From an uncultured Phascolarctobacterium sp. (GTDB lineage: Bacteria > Bacillota > Negativicutes > Acidaminococcales > Acidaminococcaceae), in NCBI RefSeq assembly GCF_905212365.1, contig NZ_CAJMEH010000058.1, positions 1 through 14,030 on the forward strand: a DNA stretch of 14,030 nt, written 5' to 3'. The position numbers were made by a program, and so were the translations under genes. How positions within the stretch are numbered: the stretch's first letter is position 1; the number at the start of each line of letters is the position of its first letter. The notes beneath the pieces are model-generated. The model saw only the letters and a list, made by a program, of their open reading frames with translations. It did not search any database and was not told where the DNA came from. This document shows, piece after piece, positions 13,858 to 14,030 of this stretch.

Positions 13858-13927
13858 CGTAGGGTTAATAACCAAAATGGTTTTATGACTGCTTTACCCT
13901 ATTACACACAGCAGCCATTTCTTACGG
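13857..13927 (-). ncRNA. Possible structured RNA with pseudoknot (weak)
   Basis: On the minus strand this segment can form a closing stem CCGTA/TACGG (13923-13927 with 13857-13861), a hairpin GGCTGCT/AGCAGTC (13910-13916 with 13887-13893), whose 16-nt loop contains TAGGGT (13896-13901) able to pair with ACCCTA (13860-13865), and a nested hairpin AACCA/TGGTT (13870-13882). A terminator follows directly. The TAGGGT pairing overlaps the closing stem by two bases. No promoter is seen between it and the upstream terminator, so it may be a 3'-derived or read-through RNA, or chance folding. It matches no riboswitch class I can name. Confidence 0.3.
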
Positions 13928-13933
13928 AAAAGC

Positions 13934-13977
13934 AAAAAGCAATACAGCCGGTTACGCATAGTAACCAGCTGTACTGC
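13934..13977 (-). terminator. Terminator of the outer-membrane protein gene
   Basis: A 17-bp stem (13939-13955 with 13961-13977, about two imperfect pairs) with a 5-nt loop GCATA lies 9 nt past the stop codon. On the minus strand it is followed by TTTTT. Confidence 0.9.
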
Positions 13978-13986
13978 CTGAAAATT

Positions 13987-14030
13987 TTAGAAGCTCCAGC
14001 GCACGCCCGCGTTCCACTGCCACGGCGTAG
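13987..14030 (-). CDS. Outer-membrane beta-barrel protein, C-terminal end (runs off window)
   Basis: Only the last 13 codons and the TAA stop are in the window. They read TPWQWNAGVRWSF: alternating aromatic and small residues with a terminal phenylalanine, the classical last strand and BAM recognition signal of outer-membrane beta-barrels. Its position upstream of exbB-exbD-tonB makes a TonB-dependent receptor plausible, but a porin or autotransporter would end in the same way. Confidence 0.7.
   Translation of the reverse strand, partial: TPWQWNAGVRWSF

Overview
The window looks like chromosome from a diderm Firmicute, most likely a member of the Negativicutes. Firmicute-type genes (RecD2, ComF, strong GGAGG-like ribosome binding sites, some TTG and GTG starts) sit beside a complete ExbB-ExbD-TonB energy transducer and the C-terminus of an outer-membrane beta-barrel, which only an organism with an outer membrane needs. 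This placement is inferred from gene content, not from a database match.

Left part (1-4690), moderate GC: a minus-strand pair recD2-comF overlapping by 4 nt (comF runs off the window); a divergent speD-like gene with a good sigma-70 promoter and its own terminator; then a plus-strand pair, a HAD-family hydrolase and an exported pentapeptide-repeat protein, closed by a strong bidirectional terminator.

Middle part (about 4758-10877), clearly AT-rich: an apparent genomic island bounded by a 69-bp direct repeat (4689-4757 and 10878-10946, one mismatch). The repeat is the 3' end of an isoaspartyl dipeptidase (iadA) gene, as expected for an element that integrated into the end of that gene. No integrase is visible. 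The island holds a six-gene minus-strand operon: a small XRE regulator, a 689-aa membrane protein with a HEAT-like stretch and a DUF4163/DUF3298-like C-terminus, a membrane-anchored double zinc-ribbon protein, a small tail-anchored protein, a 436-aa zinc-ribbon helical protein, and a small acidic protein made of roughly 21-residue FGG repeats. A second XRE regulator is transcribed divergently. Between the two regulators are back-to-back promoters with a perfect 20-bp palindrome overlapping the -35 box of one and a matching half site at the start of the other, a likely genetic switch. I do not recognise this gene set as a described system; a membrane-associated stress or defence function is possible but unproven.

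Right part (10878-14030), moderate GC: a 5'-truncated iadA remnant, a small protein with two copies of a helical repeat, and the minus-strand exbB-exbD-tonB operon with a near-consensus promoter. The window ends in the last codons of an outer-membrane protein gene with a strong terminator. Between that terminator and the exbB promoter lies a short region that could fold as a pseudoknot followed by another terminator.

The most unusual individual gene is the SpeD-like protein: the serine that normally becomes the pyruvoyl cofactor is replaced by glycine, although the other two catalytic residues are in exact register.
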